64,000 nt of DNA from Ceratotherium simum simum (Eukaryota; Chordata; Mammalia; Perissodactyla; Rhinocerotidae), in contig NW_004454180.1 in assembly GCF_000283155.1 (NCBI RefSeq), positions 18,236,640 through 18,300,639 of the forward strand, given 5' to 3'. Below, in pieces: positions 48,626 through 60,583 of this stretch. The position numbers and the translations under genes are program-made. The number at the start of each line of letters is the position of its first letter. The first letter of the stretch is position 1. The notes beneath the pieces were generated by a model. That model did not search any database. It saw nothing but the letters and a program-made list of their open reading frames with translations, and was not told the DNA's origin.

Positions 48626-48976
48626 GCAGAGACTATTTCTCTACATATAGCAAGATACATTATTAAGATATACGGGTTAGAAAATTGTGGTATTATTCCA
48701 GGTACAGAAGGTAGTGGAACAAAACAGAGAGCCTAGAAGCAGATCCACACGTATAGAAATTTCACATATGACAGAGGTGACATTAAGTTTAGTGGCTATA
48801 GATGAGGCTATTCATTAGATGGTACAAAGGCACTAGGCCATTGATATAGAAAAATGTTACAGTAGAACCCTGGCTTATACCAGCATAAAAATCAACTCCA
48901 GATGGAGTAAAAATTATATCTATAATATGTTTTAAAACTCGAAAAAAACAAATATCCTAATTAAAAACAGACAAAA

Positions 48977-49595
48977 TGCAGTCTATTCTGGTTACCTGCA
49001 GTAATTTTCTACAAAGTGGCCACAAACACTGAATTAGCAAATACTGCGCCATTGCTCCTGGGGAAATACAGAGACAGTTTTGTGCAAGTCTGTGATCATA
49101 ACATTTTCATCAACCTATCAATGCATAACCTGGTTTTATGTGTGTTTCTGTTTAAAGACATCTTATTTAATGTGTGTCGATGATTCATTCACACTGAGCT
49201 CACAGCCAATAGCACTGTAACTCATGCCTGGACAAAGCTCATCTAACACACGTGATTTCTCCATAAGGCCCATCACAGCCTTCTTGCCTTGAGAACACTA
49301 GACAGTACTTCAGCACCATGCTTGGGGCCATTCTAAACAGCGAAATCACTAAAAAAAAGCACAAAATGTAAATAGACCGGAAAAGGACCCTTTTTACAAT
49401 AGGAGAGCTGAAACAGGAAGGCAGACCTCAGCTGGGAACACGCGCTTTCGGCGACTCAAATTTTTCACTGTTCCACACATGTCCAGGAGTGACCATGAAA
49501 ACACCCTGAGTATTGATTTTGGGGTTAACAAAGAAACTTTAGTGAGTAAGAGAATTTGCAAGTTTGGCATCTGCAAATAAGGAGGATAGACTGCA
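48977..49595. mobile_element. Tigger-type non-autonomous DNA transposon, copy 1
   Basis: The ends are perfect 10-bp inverted repeats (TGCAGTCTAT ... ATAGACTGCA) with further TIR similarity inside. The body (ACACTGAATTAGCAAATACT, CTCATCTAACACACGTG, GGCCCATCACAGCCTTCTTG) is homologous to 55926-56575. No transposase frame. Confidence 0.7.
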
Positions 49596-49996
49596 TATGA
49601 ATGAGCAATTCAATGGCTATTAAACCAACAAAAATACGTTCAACTTCACTATTTACTGGCGAAATCTAATGTAAAATTACTATTTGACACCCAAGACATT
49701 GGCGAAATTTTAATTTCTGACAATACAACCTGCTCGAAGACGTGGGGAAAGAACTCGTGCTTTGCTGGTGGGACTGTGAATTCCACAGCCATTCTGGAGG
49801 GCCATGTGGCCACACCTGGTGGGGGGGGGGGGGTGCTTGCAATTCCACTCCCCGATCTCCACTGCTGGAGGACTCAACCCACAGGGACATGGAGACATGG
49901 ACATTCAATAAGACGGTCTGTAGCAGTGGAAACAACCAATCTTCATTCAGTAGGGACATGCTTGATTAAGTGGGATTGACAGAGAATGGAGTCCAG

Positions 49997-50695
49997 TCGT
50001 CCCCCCTTATCCCTTGGTGGGGGGATACCTTCCAAGACCCCCAGTGGATGCTTGAAACCGTGGATAGTACCGAACCCTATATACACTGTGTTTTTTCGTA
50101 TACATAAGTACATAATAATAAGTTTAATTTATAAATTAGGCACAGTAAGAGATTAACAACAATAACTAATAATAAAATAGAACATTTATAACAATGTACT
50201 GCAATAAAAGTTACTGTAGATCTTAGCAACTTCAGCATATGATTTTTTTTCTTTCCTTACTAAGTTGAGAACTTTCACCTTCTCACTTAAAGGAAGCACT
50301 TTACAGCTTCTCTTTGGCATATCCGAATTGCCAGTATCACTACTCTTGGGCTTTGGGGCTGTTATTAAGTAAAATAAGGGGTCCTTGAACATAAGCACTG
50401 CAATACCTCGATACCCCGACAGTAGATCTGATAACCGAGATGGCCTACTAAGTGACTAATGGGCAGGAGCATCTACAGACTGGATCCGCTGGACAAAGGG
50501 ATGATTCACCTCCGAGGCAGGATGGAGCAGGATGGCACAAGATTTCATCAAGCGACTCAGAATGACATGCAATTTAAAACTTATGAATTGTTTATTTCTG
50601 GAATTTTTCATTTAATATTTTCGGACTGCGGTTGACCAAAAGTAACAGAAACCATGAAAAGCAAAACCAAGAACAAGGGGAGACTACTGAATTGC
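49997..50695 (-). mobile_element. Tigger1/MER2-like DNA transposon
   Basis: The left end CAGTCGTCCCCCCTTATCCC and the right end, reverse-complemented as CAGTAGTCTCCCCTTGTTCT, are Tigger-type TIRs. CCAAGACCCCCAGTGGATGC and ACCGAACCCTATATACACTG are near-consensus MER2 sequence. It carries a broken transposase start (next entry). Confidence 0.8.
50198..50398 (-). pseudogene. Tigger transposase N-terminal remnant
   Basis: A 70-codon minus-strand frame contains MPKRSCKVLPLSEKVKVLNL followed by VRKEKKSYAEVAKIY. This matches the CENP-B/pogo-type helix-turn-helix start of Tigger transposases as I know it (KRS... SEKVKVLDL..., KSYAEVAKIYG). It then runs out in YSNFYCSTLL, so most of the DNA-binding and all of the DDE catalytic part are absent. 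Non-functional fossil. Confidence 0.7.
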
Positions 50696-50749
50696 CTATT
50701 TGTTAAAATGAACTTAACCTACATATATTAACATGGATTTCCAGATTGG

Positions 50750-52460
50750 AAAACCTTCCTCACCAACCTCCAAAAAAATGTACTTATATGTTACTTATAA
50801 GAGACCTACATAAAACAGAACACAAAAAGGTTGAAAAAAAATGGGACAGAAATAGTGAAAGAGGTTCCTGGAAAATTCAAATAAAAAGAATGCAGGTGCA
50901 GCAATACAAGTGTTAGACAAAACTAAATTCAAGGCAAAAAGCACTGAAAGGGACTTAAGAACAAAGCAAAAGCTATAGAGCCTCAAACCTATAGGTATTT
51001 AAGAACATACACACAAAATTTTAAAAAAATAGAAAACTGGTAGAAAGTGGCAAATCTAGAATGAGTATGGATGACTTCCACATATTTTCAGATATCTGTA
51101 ACCCATGTGGACAAAAAAATATAGACACTTTTAATAACACAGTTGACATATGTGATCTAATATATGAATCGAGATACATGTGGCCACCGTCAGAGCACGC
51201 TTATTTTTTGAAACAACAGGAAATACTCACAAAGATTGACCATATCTCATTGGCCACAAAGAAAACCTCAACAAATCACCAAAAGTAAAATACATCCCAA
51301 ATTCACTGATAATAATGCAACAAAAATAAGAAAATAACAAAGAATAAAAGCCTATGTGCCTGGAAGGGAAAACGATGTAGCCAAAATGGTATTCAGAGGG
51401 AACCTGATAGCCTTAAATGCATTTGTTGGACATTTAAAATAACTAATAAAAATTGCTTTTTCAAGAAGCTAGAATGACATAAAAGATCACTTGAACAACT
51501 ACATACATACCAGAATGGCTCAACTTAAAAAGACAGACCAGACCAAATGTTGGTGAACATGTGCAGCGACCGGAACTTTCCTACCTGCTGGTAAGAGTGC
51601 AAAGTACCTTAGAAAAAGGTCTGGTGTTTCTTATAAAACTCAGCACACACATACCCTATCAGCTAGCAATTCTACTCCTAGGTATTTACCTAACAGAAAG
51701 GAAAATATACGTCCACAAAAACTTGTATGAGAATATCCATAGCAGCTTATGCATAACAGTCAAAAGATGCAATCTGCTCAGGTGTCCATCAACAGGAGAA
51801 TGGATAAACCAATTGGTATAGTCATATGATGGAACACTATTCAGCAATAAGAAGCAGCAACCTACTGATACACATACAACATAGATGAATCTCGAAAAAA
51901 TTATGCTAAGTGAAGGAAGCCAGGCTTAAGTGGCTACGTGCTGTAGGCTTTCATTTCTATGAAGTTCTAAAACTAGTCCATGGTAGAAAAACATCAGAAG
52001 ACTGGTTGCCTGAGGAGGAGAGGAGTTGACTAGGCAGTTGCATGATGGACTTTCTAGAGTGATAGGAATGTTCCGTGCCCAGAGAGAGGTTTGGATTACA
52101 GAGGTTTTTGCATTTGTTGGACCTTATTAATGGAATATTTAAGATGTGTGCATTTCGTTGTATGTAAGTTTTAACTCAAAAGGAAGAAACAAGAGTAGTA
52201 CACAGATACTGAACTCTAGTTAATAATTTCCACAATGAAATATTTCAGGAAAAGCGTACAAATATCTGCAACTTACTGTGAAATGAGTCAAAAGGTAAGA
52301 TGGATTGATATATGGAAAGATCAGCGATAAAGCTAGCACAATAAAATGTCAATGGTAGGATTCAGTTGGTAGGTATACAGGTTGGATGTTCACTATAAAA
52401 TTCTTTCTACTTTTCCATATGTTTGAAATTTTTCCAACATGTTAGGGAAAAAAGCATGAA
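50750..52460 (+). repeat. L1 fragment ending in an L1 3' UTR
   Basis: AGGGACTTAAGAACAAAGCA, ACAAAGATTGACCATATCTC, GAACCTGATAGCCTTAAATG; then ATTCTACTCCTAGGTATTTA, ACTATTCAGCAATAAGAAGC; then the 3' UTR with CAACTTACTGTGAAATGAGT and AAAATTCTTTCTACTTTTCC. All in L1 sense order, antisense to ROR2. Confidence 0.75.
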
Positions 52461-52599
52461 GAAACGGGTCCTTGATAGGACAATTCAATTTAGATATTCA
52501 TTTTCAACAAGTTTGTCTAAAAATTCATTGTAATTCTAATCAAAATACCATCATCAGAATTTTTCTAGGAAATTAGGGTGTTCTTTAACGCATGTTCCG

Positions 52600-53440
52600 G
52601 TGTTAGGCACAACATGTTAGATACAACATGAAAACTCATATAATTATTGGTAATTATTGATAAATGATAGAAAAATTTTAATTCCCATATGGTCAAGAAA
52701 TAAGACATAAATAGCTATTAAAAATACTTAAGAAACAAACAACGTAAGGGCAATGGGCATAGAATGAAGAGACAGTTGACAAAGAGGACCACATGTGCCA
52801 GGAAACATGTGACACCAAGCAAGCCTCACTGGTGATGGGAAAGGGAAATAGCCAATACCCATTTTCTTCCTCAGAGTGGCAAAAACGAACAGATTTGGAC
52901 ATCAGCTTGGAAGAGCAGGAGAAACGGGTCCTCGAGTTGTGGCAGGGAGCGATCTGTGCGCACCGCCCTGGCACGATCGCTTCCAAAGGTGCATCCTGCG
53001 CCGATGGCTCTACTCTGCAGAATCTCCCCTGGAGAAGCTCTGTCCACCATCTCGGGACACAAACTGGGAAGACACCTCGGACGTGGGAAACACGGAAATT
53101 CCCGTCACTGCGGGAAGAGTCATGCGCTCCGTGGACAGAGAGAGGAGAAAGACTGTCCCGGAACTTTAACATATACTGACACACTGTTAATTAAACATGT
53201 CAAGTATAATATCATTCACGTAAAAAAGTGAATGAAAGTGAGATGAATCTCTCTAGGTACATACATGTACTAAATGCTGAGAAAGGCCTGGTCTGGCACA
53301 TCCATGTGACCATGGAGGACATCCTGGGGCACGGGCCGGAGGGATGGGACGGGGTGAACTTTCACTCTTACCAGAACTGCCTGAACTATCTACACAAACG
53401 TGTTGACTTAATCCATAATTAAAAATGAGAAGCAAATAAA
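52600..53440 (+). repeat. Degraded L1 3' segment, unusually CpG-rich
   Basis: It aligns by eye with late L1 ORF2/3' sequence: CAGTTGACAAAGAGGACCAC, CCTCACTGGTGATGGGAAAG, CAGAGTGGCAAAAACGAACA, CCCGTCACTGCGGGAA, ATATACTGACACAC, GAAAGGCCTGGTCTGG. The overlapping ORFs on both strands (to 163 codons) are therefore not a gene. Confidence 0.5.
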
Positions 53441-53600
53441 TGTAAAAATATCGTTAAATTTTTATATACTTTAAATATGTAAATATATTTGATATATACT
53501 TAATAAATTACATTATGATATAAAATTATGATATATTTTATAATATATGTTTACATTATATAATATTTATATAAATTATATAAATATAAAAGAAAAGAAA
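53440..53600. repeat. AT-rich, near-palindromic tract
   Basis: About 150 bp of TATATTT/ATATAAA, for example GATATATTTTATAATATATG and ATTATATAATATTTATATAA. Confidence 0.9.
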
Positions 53601-54620
53601 ATAATAATTCAACTTTGGAAATAACTTAAACCTCTTACGAAGCCTCACAGATGTGCCCTTGATGCAATTTCTTCTTTCCCCACTCTACTCATGAATAACT
53701 ATTAAGGAGAAATTTGTGCTACTGCTCAGCACAGAACGTTCTCAGAAATCTGCATTCTGCAAGCAGCACCTGACGTCTGCTGAGAGGGGCCCCTGCCCGC
53801 CCACCTCACCCCAGTGGCCAGTGTTTACAAGGCGCCAGGGGGACACAGATAAGCAAACACTGCTGGGTTAACTAACATGGCCTCCGTGTCACTGTTCAGA
53901 ACATTCGGAAGTGAGGCACTGGCTCTCGGATCTGTCTGTGTAGGAAATGAGGAATCCGACAGCCACTGAGGACCTCAGACACAGGCACTGCAAAGAGGGA
54001 TCCTCACGCACATGAAGACCGAACGTGTGAGGGCCAGGAGTCTTCCCAAGACGGACGGGTGCAGGGGAAGGACGCTGTGACTGGAAAGAGGGCCTGAGTT
54101 CACAGCCAGACCCACCCACAGCTCGAGAAAGACCAGAGAGCCAGCCCCTAGCCCCAGCCTCCTCATCTCTGAAGCGGGTCTGAGACCCCGGCCACAGCAG
54201 AGGTGCCCCGAGGCTCGACGGGCACCAGGTTTCATAAACAGCAGCTGGCGACACAGTCACGGCTGGTGCCAGGACTTCAGTGAGAACTGGCTCCCTGTTT
54301 CCAAATGTCCTTGAGACACCAGGGTCCTGGCGGCCCTGGCAACCTGGTCTGTGTGCTGACACTCCTTCTAGGTGTCCTGTGAGGTCCCGATCACAGAAAG
54401 GACTGAACAATGTTTGTTTTTATGACATTTTTTCCTAACGTTAAACATGGAAAATATAAGTTTTCCAGCCCAAAGCAAGCACATTGCCATCCTTGTGTGA
54501 AGTCCAGCCAACTTCTAGCAGATTCGGCAAAGACGTGTTTGCTGGATTTAAAACCTGAATTCTTACATAACGGAAACCCTCAGAGAATGAGAAAATGGGT
54601 TGAGGAAAACGGACACTTAC
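53601..54620. other. Intron 4 proximal part, nothing recognised
   Basis: A 173-codon minus frame (54410-53889) shows no domain. Composition is moderately GC-rich. Confidence 0.5.
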
Positions 54621-54651
54621 TGAAAGTTATGATTTGGGCTGTGTGTTGGAC
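54621..54651 (-). CDS. ROR2: ROR2 exon 4: 31-nt microexon (linker)
   Basis: This tiny exon was found by looking for the missing link between the exon 3 and exon 5 phases. With one base from exon 3 and one from exon 5 it reads GPTHSPNHNFQ (residues 155-165), which matches the human linker between the Ig and Frizzled domains as I remember it. The acceptor is an uninterrupted pyrimidine tract (plus-strand purine run 54654-54669) ending in tttttag; the donor CA followed by gtaagt is strong. Because 31 is not a multiple of three, skipping it would shift the frame in exon 5. It has no cysteine and probably acts as a flexible spacer. Confidence 0.93.
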
Positions 54652-55521
54652 CTAAAAAGAAAAAAAAAAGGGACAAGTTATTAATACTTCATGATTTGGA
54701 ATAAAACTTTTTTCCACCCCAGCCAATGGTAAAGGCGGCCGCAGCCCAGGGTGTTCATTTGTGGTGAGCTGTCCGTGGGACGGGCTCTGCTCCTGCCCAC
54801 GAGATTATATGCCAGGGGGCAGAAAACCACAGGGAATGGAAGGGGCACTCTCTGCTTATGCAGAAACGTTTAGGAGATATTTTAGGAGTTTTTACCGTCT
54901 TTTCTCTCTCTCCTGTCATCTAACCTTGATTCGAGATCTACTTTACTAATTGGTGACAGAGTGGTCCGGGGCATTGTGGGGACTTGCTCACAACTGGGAT
55001 GAAAGGGGACACATTCCTTCCAGTCATTTAATTCTGTCGCCACTTGTGACAAGCACAAGAGTACAGGATTCTTACCATGCTCTGCTCTCCACCCTTTCTC
55101 AGCTGGGCCCAGGTTTCTGGGGGGCAGGTAGGTGCCTGTCTCCCTCCATCAGCCTGGGCCTGTCAGTGGCCCCCAAGGCCACCCTGCGCTGTGCACGCAC
55201 GGCCAGCATCCCGGGGGGTGGCCTCCTGATCCTCGGCCTTCCCCCCACACCTCGCAGCTCACCTTTGCGTCTGGGATTGTTTCTGCACTCCAGGTTTACA
55301 GACCCCCTCCGTCTGTGTCGATTTGCTTTTATTACAAGTAAATGGGTAACAGGTTAAGCCGGGACCTCGTGCACAATGGGAAGGGCCCCAGGGAACGGCT
55401 TTATTGATTTCCTCTGTGCTGGCCCGTGTGTGTTCAGTTTCAACCTGCAAATCAGTCTCCCACCAGGCAGCTGTGAAAGCCCCCATCTGACAGGCAACAT
55501 GCCTCGGCCGTCCTGACTCAC
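54652..55521 (-). other. ROR2: ROR2 intron 3 (870 bp)
   Basis: A short intron between the microexon and the Ig exon. It is moderately GC-rich near exon 3. No repeat or alternative exon was recognised. Confidence 0.8.
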
Positions 55522-55809
55522 CGAGCCGTACGAACAGCACGCCGGTAGCAGTGATGGTCTTCACCCCGTTGGTGGCCACGCACTGGTAGTACCCGGTGTC
55601 CGTCGTGTCCAGGTCTTGGATGCGCAGCCGAGAACCATATTCCGTCTTCCGGATGATGACCCGCCGCGGCTCCTGCACGACTGGGGCGTCATTCTTCAGC
55701 CACCGCACGCTGGGGGGCGGGTTTCCAGCCACCTTGCAGTGTAGAATTGCTGTCTGGCCTTGGACTATGGTGATATTGTTTACTGGCTCCAGAAAATTCA
55801 GAAAGTAAC
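55522..55809 (-). CDS. ROR2: ROR2 exon 3: Ig-like C2 domain
   Basis: The exon encodes residues about 59-154, starting [15 protein letters not shown] and ending GVLFVRL. It forms the extracellular Ig-like domain. The disulfide pair is Cys83 (ILHCK) and Cys135 (GYYQC), with the core Trp at RWLKND and the DTGYYQC signature of Ig strands E-F. N70-I-T is a potential N-glycosylation site. The acceptor is ctttgcag before GTTAC, entering with 2 nt of a Gly codon; the donor after CTCG is gtgagt, a strong site, leaving 1 nt. It is 288 nt with no stop in frame. Compared with human ROR2 (from memory), I see only conservative changes such as Ser for Asn after NPPP and Val for Ile in RRVIIRK. Confidence 0.96.
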
Positions 55810-55925
55810 CTGCAAAGGGGAGTGGTCACAAAAGAGCAAACTTCAGTGAGGGCTGGAAGGAAGGGCTGCCTGGGGCTCCTTCTGTGAACTGCTTGGGGAA
55901 GGTTCTGATTTTCTCTCACATACAT

Positions 55926-56575
55926 ACAGTCCACTCTACTTATTGGCGGTAATTCTGTTCTAGAATGTTGCTGAGAACACTGAATTAGCAAATACTGAAC
56001 CATTGCTCCCAGGAAAAATACAGAGTTAGCTTCCTGCGAGCCCCTGGTCATGGCATTTCATCAAGTGATCAATACATCACCTTGTTTTATGTGTGTTTCT
56101 GTTTACAGACATCTTACTTAATATGTATTGTTGATACATTCACATTGAGCTCACAGCCAACAGCACTATAACTCAGCCTGAACAAAGCTCATCTAACACA
56201 CGTGTTTTCTCCATGAGGCCCATCACAGCCTTCTTGACCTTAGGAACACCAGACAGCACTGAAGTTCCATCATTGGGGACATTTTAAACAGCAAAATCAC
56301 CAACAAAAAGCATAAAAATGTGAAAAACATGGGACTAAATAGACCACGAAAAGGACACCTGTTTACAGTATGAGCTGGAACAACGAGGCAGAGTGTCGCC
56401 TTGGTCAGCCTCAGCTGGGAACGTGTGCATCGGGCAATTCAAAATTGTTACTGATCTGGGCATGTCTGTGAATGACCACAAAAGCACCCTCATCACTTAT
56501 TTTGGAGTTACAAATATATTTAGGCAGTAGGCGAACTTGCATATATGGAATCCGCAAATAATGAGGATCGATGGT
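55926..56575. mobile_element. Tigger-type non-autonomous DNA transposon, copy 2
   Basis: The left end CAGTCCACTCTACTTATTGG and the right end (reverse complement CCATCGATCCTCATTATTTG) form imperfect TIRs next to TA. The body is homologous to 48977-49595: ACACTGAATTAGCAAATACT, TTTTATGTGTGTTTCTGTTT, GCTCATCTAACACACGTG. No ORF. Confidence 0.7.
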
Positions 56576-58869
56576 ACTTCTCTTTCCAAAGTCTAAATCT
56601 AATCTAATCTCATGAATTTAAGATGTAAATTCTTGCTCAGAAAGTCCTTCCTTCCTCCTACCACACCATCAAGCACAAAGCTACAAAAAGAAAATAGAAA
56701 AAACATGACAAAAGAGAGACATCCTCAAAAGCAAGCTGGCCTGAACAGGACAGAAACGACGAGGCTGAGTGTTGCTGAAGGCTCTGTTCTGCCGCACCCA
56801 GGTCAGAAGCAGACAGAAGCCGTCCAGGGCTTGCACACCAGAAGGAAAATGGGCTGAAAAGTACCCAGAAAACAGAGCGAGCGGGGCTGGAAACGCTGCC
56901 CTGGAGGGTGGGCCCAGGTCAACCTGGTGCAGGAGCTCTCAGCTGGCGACACAGGCTGTGGGGAGCCAGAGGAAGTGAAACGGACGGTGCAGGGGAGGAG
57001 TGTGTGTGTGGTGTGTGTGTGTGTGGGCATGATGTAGGTCAGGGGCTGGGAGGTTACTCTGTCAAGATAAACACGCACACTAAAAGTCTATAACACCTGA
57101 AAACAACTAAGGCTGGACAGACAAGACAATCAATCATTAGGAAATGAACTCACTTCAGACAAAACTAAGATAATAGAGCAATCTGAAAATGACTATAAAA
57201 TATTTTCATGATCTGAATCTTTTGGCCTGATTTCTGGTTGGTCTCTATTCTTTTCTTTTTTTTTTAATGAAGTCAAAAGATTGAAAGATAGCATATATGT
57301 TATTACTGATTTAACTGGTAGAAAATTACAGGAAGGGATGGTTTTTATTCACAAGGGAGAGTGGACAGATATCTGTCCAGAGAGGTATCACGAATTAGCA
57401 CCGATTATTATTTATGATTATTATTAAGAACATCATTAGGTTCTACCTTGATTCTCTCCTAGCCAACCCTTTTCTCAACACACTGAATTAAGTTGTAGAA
57501 GAGAATTCTTATGGATGACACAAAGCTGGATGGTAACTGAAGTGTCGATAACAACCCCATGAAAGGATGGGCTGAATCAAGCTGGGTAACATTTGGGATG
57601 TACACTCATGAATTTCATTAACTCAACCACACAAGCTCAGCTTGGGGAGATATGTATACCCTTTGAACACAAGAACAAAGCTGATTTGACAGTGTGAAGC
57701 AGTTCCTTTGATATCACCTGGGCTGCCCAGATTACGTTACAAGCGTTTCACTGCGTTCTGGCCAGAGCCCATCTTAAGCAGCGAGTTTCATACGAAGCAC
57801 CTTCAAGTTACCTAACACTCAAACACTACATTAAGGTCTTCATAACACTAAACGCACAAGAGGGCATATAACATAATCATCAAATTGTAATTTAAATAGC
57901 AAATGACATATTAGATTCAAGTCACAATGATCTCTTCTTTTTGGCACAAGTTTAATTATATTCTCATCTCCACACTGACAACAGTTCCTCCAAAACCATG
58001 GCTTCCCAGTAGACACATGCAATGGCTTCGTGTAGAGTAGAATGTGAGGGTCTGTGTCTCCAAGCTGACTAGCAAAAATCTAAAAGAAGCAGGCCCAGGG
58101 GTACTGAGGGCTGGGTCGTGGTGGTCGCTTCTGGTTCTCATTTCAACCATTTGGGGGACTAGCTTGAGAGTTGTCCTGCCACTACCCCCCTCCATTTTTA
58201 GGGCATTTTCATACATCAACTTGGGACATCTCCACTGATCAGCTAAATATCTTGAAAGATATAGCAGGATTGTCTTCAACATGGAAAAAACATTTGTCTA
58301 GAAAGTGAGAGGAGTGGTCAGAGAAGAAAGTTAAGGAGACTGTTCCTTTGGTACAACTGAGAAGGAAACCTGGGGAGAAACCATTCGGTCCAATTACCGT
58401 AAATAGACCTCAGTATCAATGTCTTCAAGAATATCTTTTTTACATCAAATGGCTATGGAAACATGGAACGCTTCTTCATCGTTCCCATCAACAGTTTCTC
58501 CCACGTCCTTGGATTGCCAAATTGACAACTGTTTAGACTTAGTCTTTTGGCGTTCCCCAAGAAGGCTCCTTTTTGAGAAGAAGTGCAGAACGGGAAATGA
58601 AGGAAAAATGAGCTCCTGCCAGCTCTGCCCTCCCTCCTCATGGGCACAGAGAGCTTGGTGTTAACCCCATCCCACCAGGTGGGACGCTGTAAGACCATCT
58701 ACTGGAGTCAGAGCTAGGCTAAATTCAGAGACAGTGCCAGTCTTTCCCTTTTACATGCTTTAGTAGTAATAGCTAACATGGACAGAAGAAATCCACGTGT
58801 GCTGGAATCAAGCACCTTACACACTTCATTTAATCGTTAAAGCACTGTTGGCCATATCTGTTTATGTGA

Positions 58870-59040
58870 AATATCCAGAATAGGTAAATCCATAGAGACA
58901 GAAAACAGATTAGTGGTTGCCAGAGGCTGGAGGAGGGGAAATTAGGGAGTGACTCTTAATGGGTATGGGGTCTCTTTTTGGGGTGATGGAAATGTCTGGA
59001 ATTAGAGAGTGGTGATGGTTGCACATTACAAATGTAGTTC
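58870..59040 (+). repeat. L1 3' UTR fragment
   Basis: GATTAGTGGTTGCCAGAGGC, GGGGTGATGGAAATGTCTGG and GTGGTGATGGTTGCACATTA. Confidence 0.75.
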
Positions 59041-59390
59041 TGGAGTCAGGAAATGCCTCCGGAGGAGAAGTGGGCAAGGCAAGACCAGAGAGACAAACCA
59101 GGTAGAAGCAGCCAGGGGTGGAGGTGTCAGGCAAAGGTGAAGGCCCCTCTGTTGAAAGCATCCTTCCCAGAGTACTGGCGATCACCGTCAGCTTTGCTTG
59201 GACCAGGGGGTCAGGCCTCCACTGATTTCCTCCAAGCCTGAGGCGCCCAATTTATCGGGATCCCCTTCACTCTCAACTAGATGAACATTCAGCCCTGAAG
59301 CCACACTGTCTCAGTTCACAAAGGAGAATCTAGGGAAGTGATCTAGTCCACATGTGGAGTTCTTACCAACTCTTCTCGACCCTACATCGT

Positions 59391-59560
59391 CTAAACCAGT
59401 GGGGTTCAACTCTGTCTTCACATTGGGGTCACCTGGGAGCTTATAAAAAAGATCTGCCTGCACCCCACGGCAGTTAAGTACCAGTGGAGGCCTGGGCAAT
59501 GGCATTTGTCAGAAGCTCTAAGTGTGCAGCCTGGGCTGAGAACCTCTGCTCTAAAGGGCC
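59391..59560 (+). repeat. MER5-type (hAT-Charlie) fragment
   Basis: TTCACATTGGGGTCACCTGG, GCTTATAAAAAAGATCTGCC and GAGAACCTCTGCTCTAA. Confidence 0.6.
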
Positions 59561-60377
59561 AAAGAGAAAGAAAGGGCTGTGGTTTCAGTGAACCAAACCC
59601 ATCCAAGAACTTAGAGCAGACATGAAACAACACTGAGAAGAAGCATCACTGGGGGGGAACACCGAGACTAGAAAGAACGATCCTAAATGGCCAGCACCTA
59701 CACCCGGGGAGGTTCCAGATGCAATGGCATATAAAAGGCCTGTCCAGCTGGGAATGGACAGGCAGAATCTCCATGGATGGCACCCACATCCCGACCAAGG
59801 CCTTGAAGCAGCCTCCTTTATGCTCTACTGGAAGCTCAATGACACCAAAACTGTAGGTGGATAATTTGGTAACGTCGTAAATTCATAGCTCCCTCCCTAG
59901 GTAGGTGAGGTAAACTGAGCCTTCAGAAAGAAATTAGAAGACAGATAATGGAGAAAAGCTAATGTATATCCATGGTGTCAACACTCCTGGAATTGTATTT
60001 CCCCTTCCCCCACTCTCCCCTACTGGAAGGGGGTCCCTTGCTTTTCCTAAATCACACCAACCTGGTCCCTCGTTGTGCATGGCCGAGAATACCTTGTCCT
60101 CAGATCTTTGCTATTTCTCAACGGTCAAGTCTCTGCCAACAAGTCACCTCCACAGAGGGTGTTCTCCTGGTGCCCCATCTAAAACATGCTCTATTCATTT
60201 CTAACCGGCCCCCACCCCACTGATCTTCGCCTGTTCCTATGGCAACATCGCATTTGTTAAATTATGATGACTGAAATATGTTTCAACATCAACAATAACA
60301 AATGTTACATTTTTGGGTAATTTTCTCAATTTCATGGCTATTTCTCTTCCGGATTCAATTTATAATCATCCCGATAG

Positions 60378-60583
60378 GGGCTGGCCCCGTGGCTTAGTGG
60401 TTAAGTGCACGCGCTCTGCTGCTGGCAGCCCGGGTTCGGATCCGGGCGCGCACCGACGCACCGCTTCTCCAGCCATGCTGAGGCCACGTCCCACGTACAG
60501 CAACTAGAAGGATGTGCAACTATGACATACAACTATCTACTGGGGCTTTGGGGGGAAAAAATAAATTAAAAAATTAAAAAAAA
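60378..60583 (+). repeat. ERE SINE, forward orientation
   Basis: It starts GGGCTGGCCCCGTGGCTTA, with a Pol III box A-like TGGCTTAGTGG (60390-60400) and box B GGTTCGGATCC (60433-60443) from its tRNA-Ser head, and ends in an A-rich tail. The flanks AATCATCCYGATAG (60364-60377 and 60584-60597) are the duplication with one mismatch. The well-preserved head suggests a fairly recent insertion. Confidence 0.95.

Larger units (their letters stand above)
47950..49996 (+). repeat. L1 ORF2/3' fragment broken by an LTR and a DNA transposon
   Basis: L1 pieces at about 47950-48258, 48626-48976 (GTAGTGGAACAAAACAGAGA, TCAACTCCAGATGGAGT) and 49596-49996 (CTTTGCTGGTGGGACTGTG, GGACATTCAATAAGACGG) are consecutive parts of one L1, with the LTR and Tigger-like elements between them. 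Includes a G13 run at 49821-49833. Confidence 0.65.

Noticed and set aside
52693..53184. Overlapping ORFs (163 minus, 128 and 97 plus) suggesting a gene or processed pseudogene
   Set aside because: On closer reading the stretch tracks late L1 ORF2/3' sequence in order, with many CpG-creating changes.
36835..59040. A consistent antisense bias of intronic L1s
   Set aside because: Several L1s are antisense to ROR2, but those at 29325-30310 and 61400-64000 are in sense, so the bias is not uniform.
60378..60450. A tRNA-Ser-like gene with box A and box B
   Set aside because: It is the head of an ERE SINE with target-site duplications and an A-rich tail, not a functional tRNA gene.
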